Source: an uncultured Chloroflexota bacterium (lineage in GTDB: Bacteria > Chloroflexota > Dehalococcoidia > UBA3495). From it: 16,007 bases of DNA. The notes below the pieces were generated by a model. It searched no databases, was not told where the DNA came from, and worked only from the letters and a program-made list of their open reading frames with translations. The stretch is taken from positions 1 to 16,007 of the forward strand of contig CAJXEF010000029.1 in NCBI GenBank assembly GCA_913052545.1, read 5' to 3'. A program made the translations under genes and the position numbers. This document shows positions 13,804 through 16,007 of the stretch, piece by piece (the stretch's first letter is position 1; every line of letters starts with the position of its first letter).

Positions 13804-14073
13804 GTGGAGACTTTATTGTTACAATCTAACGTTCGATGGGATGGAGAACAGTACGTTGCGGAAATAAGTGGTATAGACGTTGAGGGTTTGGGAACATCTC
13901 TTGAAGAAGCGCAGGAAAGATTATTGCAATCATTTCGTTCTTGGATAGAAACTAGGGAAACTACCAGTCAGCTGGAAAAATCTCTGGAAGATGCAGGTTA
14001 CCCAGGAGTAACTGAAACTACTGAGTTGCAATTGGAATTTGCTTCGGCAACGATCGTGAGGACAAGTTTATAA
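13804..14073 (+). CDS. HicB-like small protein (first of two in the nuo operon)
   Basis: This 89-residue protein resembles the N-terminal, partial RNase H-like domain of HicB antitoxins: WDGEQYVAEISGIDVEGLGTSLEEAQERLLQSFRSWIETRET (12-53), followed by a LEKSLEDAGYP helix. In HicB systems this domain binds and blocks the HicA mRNA interferase, but no HicA gene is near. No DNA-binding HTH or ribbon domain is present. The start is taken as GTG 13804: AGGAG at 13789-13793 is ten bases before it, and earlier in-frame codons overlap nuoC. It begins four bases after nuoC and ends three bases before a second gene of the same length and layout, so it is translated as part of the nuo message. The function is unknown. 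Confidence 0.75.
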   Translation: METLLLQSNVRWDGEQYVAEISGIDVEGLGTSLEEAQERLLQSFRSWIETRETTSQLEKSLEDAGYPGVTETTELQLEFASATIVRTSL

Positions 14074-14076
14074 CAA

Positions 14077-14346
14077 ATGGATCGGATTATCTATTCCATA
14101 GAAGAATCTATAGTTGAAGGATCTTATCAAGCCTATTGTCCTGAATTAATTATCACCGCGTTTGGGGATACATCTGATGGTGCTAAAGAATCTCTGCGTC
14201 GGGAGATAGGCGCATATCTTGAAGACTGTGAAGAATTAGGGATACTAGATGAAGTTCTGATTGAAGCCGGTTTTTACGATAATGATGAAGTTTGGATGAG
14301 TAGCTTGGTGACTCCTCCCAAAGAACCGAAAATTACTATCATTTAA
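14077..14346 (+). CDS. HicB-like small protein (second of two in the nuo operon)
   Basis: Also 89 residues, this is the clearer HicB-type sequence: EGSYQAYCPELIITAFGDTSDGAKESLRREIGAYLEDC (14-51), then EELGILDEVLIEAGF. It can be lined up nearly gaplessly with the preceding protein, suggesting an old tandem duplication; identity between them is low. No DNA-binding tail and no HicA partner are seen. The ATG lies three bases after the previous stop and six bases separate its own stop from nuoD, with little ribosome site of its own, so translation is probably coupled. It may be a regulator, assembly aid or RNA-binding relic within the nuo operon; none of these is shown by sequence. Confidence 0.78.
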   Translation: MDRIIYSIEESIVEGSYQAYCPELIITAFGDTSDGAKESLRREIGAYLEDCEELGILDEVLIEAGFYDNDEVWMSSLVTPPKEPKITII

Positions 14347-14352
14347 ATAATT

Positions 14353-15489
14353 ATGATTGATCCAACAGCTAACATAACTAATCCCTCAGTTGGAGAGCCC
14401 ATTGAAATGTTGCTCAATATGGGCCCTCAACACCCATCTACCCATGGTGTTTTCCGCATGGTTCTATGGGTTGACGGAGAAAAAATAGTAAAGGCAGAGC
14501 CACATATAGGGTATTTACATAGAGGGTCTGAGAAGCTTTGTGAGGGGGAGCAGTATCACCAAGTTATCACGTTGTTTGACCGTATGGATTATATAGGCAA
14601 CTTCAACAACGAACTGGTTTATTGCATGGCGGTCGAACAATTGATGGGATTAGAGGTTCCTGAAAGGGCTGAATACGTCAGAGTCATTCTATGCGAGCTT
14701 AATCGTATTGCCAGCCATCTTCTGTACGTAGGGACTATAGGTTTAGATGCAGGAGCGATGACACCTACAATGTTCGCGTTTAGGGGCAGGGAGCGGATTC
14801 AGTCATTGTTTGAAGCGGTATCCGGTGCACGGATGATGCATAACTATTTTCGTATAGGTGGCATTAAAGAGGAGTTGCCGGAAAACTTTAACCAAATGAT
14901 TAGAGAGTTACTGCCGGTATTACGAGTGGATGTTGAAGAGAGTGACAAGATCCTTACCTTTAACGAGATTTTTCTATCTAGGCTAAAGGATGTTGCCCCG
15001 ATCAGCGCAGACGATGCTATAGACTTCGGCTGGACAGGCCCTTGTTTGAGAGGATGCGGGGTTGAATATGATGTTAGAAAAGATCAGCCTTATTCAGTTT
15101 ATGAAAGATTTGATTTCGAAGTCCCTGTGGGTTTGGATGGAGATTGTTGGGACCGGCACTGGGTAAGAATTCAAGAGATGTACGAATCTCTGTCTATTAT
15201 TCAACAGGCTCTTGACCAAATGCCTGATGGACCGGTTACTTCTCCACTCGGACGCCGCCTAATCCGTCCGCCAGAAGGGGAAGTATATGTAAGATCCGAA
15301 AACCCAAGGGGCGAGATAGGCGTTCACTTGGTGAGTGACGGGACGGATCGACCGTATAGATTGAAGGTGCGTCCACCTTCATTTTGCAATTTGTCTGCCT
15401 TACAACAATTATTAAAGGAGACTTGGCTGGCTGACTCCGTGGTGATCCTAGGGTCTTTAGATATTGTTCTTGGTGAAGTGGATAGATGA
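14353..15489 (+). CDS. nuoD: NADH-quinone oxidoreductase subunit D
   Basis: NuoD, the 49-kDa-type subunit, forms the quinone-binding cavity with NuoB. The 378 residues begin with LLNMGPQHPSTHGVFRM (20-36), where His31 corresponds to the quinone-binding histidine, and RMDY (77-80) supplies the quinone tyrosine Tyr80. HIGYLHRGSEKLCE, CELNRIASHLLY, PYSVYERFDFEVPVG and the conserved end DIVLGEVDR are all present. It lacks the hydrogenase-like nickel cysteines, as expected for complex I. The ATG has no clear ribosome site and lies six bases after the second HicB-like gene. The stop overlaps the nuoH start (ATGA at 15486-15489). nuoE, nuoF and nuoG are absent here. Confidence 0.97.
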   Translation: MIDPTANITNPSVGEPIEMLLNMGPQHPSTHGVFRMVLWVDGEKIVKAEPHIGYLHRGSEKLCEGEQYHQVITLFDRMDYIGNFNNELVYCMAVEQLMGLEVPERAEYVRVILCELNRIASHLLYVGTIGLDAGAMTPTMFAFRGRERIQSLFEAVSGARMMHNYFRIGGIKEELPENFNQMIRELLPVLRVDVEESDKILTFNEIFLSRLKDVAPISADDAIDFGWTGPCLRGCGVEYDVRKDQPYSVYERFDFEVPVGLDGDCWDRHWVRIQEMYESLSIIQQALDQMPDGPVTSPLGRRLIRPPEGEVYVRSENPRGEIGVHLVSDGTDRPYRLKVRPPSFCNLSALQQLLKETWLADSVVILGSLDIVLGEVDR

Positions 15490-16007
15490 GTTTATCGTTT
15501 CTAGTTTGGGCGATTGGAATCATAGATCTGACCTGGATGGTGATAGCCTTACTAGCTATGTTTTCAGGTCTGTCTTTTATAGTGTTGTCACTGACATGGT
15601 TGGAGCGCAAAGCTTTAGGTAGACTTCAACTAAGGTTGGGACCAACTCGAACAGGACCAATGGGGCTACTTCAACCATTGGCTGATGCGGTCAAATTAAT
15701 TCTGAAAGAAGACATCGTCCCAACTTCTTCTGATAAGGCTATTTTTTGGGTTGCCCCTGTAATAGTCGTTATTTCGGCTTTTATGATCTGGGTTACTATA
15801 CCGGGTGCTGAGGGCCTAGTATTGCGAAACCTAGAGCTAGGACTGTTTTATATTATTGCTTTCGCGGTGGTGGGGATCCTAGGGTTGGTCCTGGCTGGCT
15901 GGGGATCTGCTAATAAATATGGCGTTTTGGGAGGTCTCCGTTCTGCCGCGCAGCTAATAAGCTACGAGATTCCAGTGATTTTGGTGGTAGTTTCTGTGGC
16001 AATGTTG
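15486..16007 (+). CDS. nuoH: NADH-quinone oxidoreductase subunit H, N-terminal part (runs off the window)
   Basis: NuoH is the membrane subunit that lines the quinone entry site beside NuoB and NuoD. The 174 visible residues show a first transmembrane helix (about 14-40), then the conserved loop LTWLERKALGRLQLRLGPTRTGPMGLLQPLADAVKL with its RxGP repeats, KLILKEDIVP, and three or more further hydrophobic segments. KYGVLGGLRSAAQLISYEIP at the end is the second family signature. ATG 15486 overlaps the nuoD stop by four bases. It follows nuoD directly, skipping the E-F-G genes found at this point in the 14-gene operons. Confidence 0.96.
   Translation, partial: MSLSFLVWAIGIIDLTWMVIALLAMFSGLSFIVLSLTWLERKALGRLQLRLGPTRTGPMGLLQPLADAVKLILKEDIVPTSSDKAIFWVAPVIVVISAFMIWVTIPGAEGLVLRNLELGLFYIIAFAVVGILGLVLAGWGSANKYGVLGGLRSAAQLISYEIPVILVVVSVAML

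Noticed and set aside
13804..14346. A complete HicAB toxin-antitoxin module
   Set aside because: Neither small protein has the HicA double-stranded-RNA-binding fold with its catalytic His, and no HicA frame is near.

Overview
The window is a gene-dense stretch of a bacterial chromosome of moderate GC content. It carries about 17 complete protein genes, two partial genes at the edges, and short intergenic gaps. I see no tRNA, rRNA, CRISPR array, insertion sequence or phage gene. Three things suggest a marine Chloroflexota lineage of the Dehalococcoidia/SAR202 type: a nuo operon running A-B-C-D-H with no E, F or G; a DUF35/thiolase-like pair next to an amidohydrolase and an HpcH/HpaI aldolase; and the general style of the proteins. 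This placement is an inference from gene content, because no phylogenetic marker could be searched. Promoters of the sigma-70 type (TTGACA, 16-18 bp, TAnnnT) are easy to read in several gaps, and TTG start codons are frequent.

Layout. 1-155 (-): start of a PHP-domain metallohydrolase. 391-1690 (+): polyamine operon speH (AdoMet decarboxylase) and a SpeE/ACL5-like aminopropyltransferase, with a divergent promoter region between it and the PHP gene. 1763-4347 (-): an amidohydrolase, trmD and a hotdog thioesterase in one direction. 4632-8091 (+): DUF35 Zn-ribbon/OB protein and thiolase-like enzyme, probably one acyl-CoA enzyme complex, preceded by a strong leader hairpin; then a small capless HAD phosphatase and an NHL-repeat propeller. 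8141-10244 (-): HpcH/HpaI aldolase and a class I/II-fold PLP aminotransferase. 10546-12202 (+): MsrB methionine sulfoxide reductase, then a fusion of a CinA-like domain with a nucleotidylyltransferase domain. 12336-16007 (+): nuoA, nuoB, nuoC, two small HicB-like genes, nuoD and the start of nuoH.

How the genes work together. speH makes decarboxylated AdoMet, the aminopropyl donor used by the next gene. The DUF35 and thiolase-like proteins are expected to form a heteromer acting on acyl-CoA. The nuo genes encode the connecting module (B, C, D) and the first membrane subunits (A, H) of respiratory complex I. The most unusual points are the two tandem HicB-like proteins without a HicA toxin placed between nuoC and nuoD, the CinA/nucleotidylyltransferase fusion whose CinA half has lost the PncC catalytic serine, and several well-formed inverted repeats at promoters, in a leader and across stop codons.
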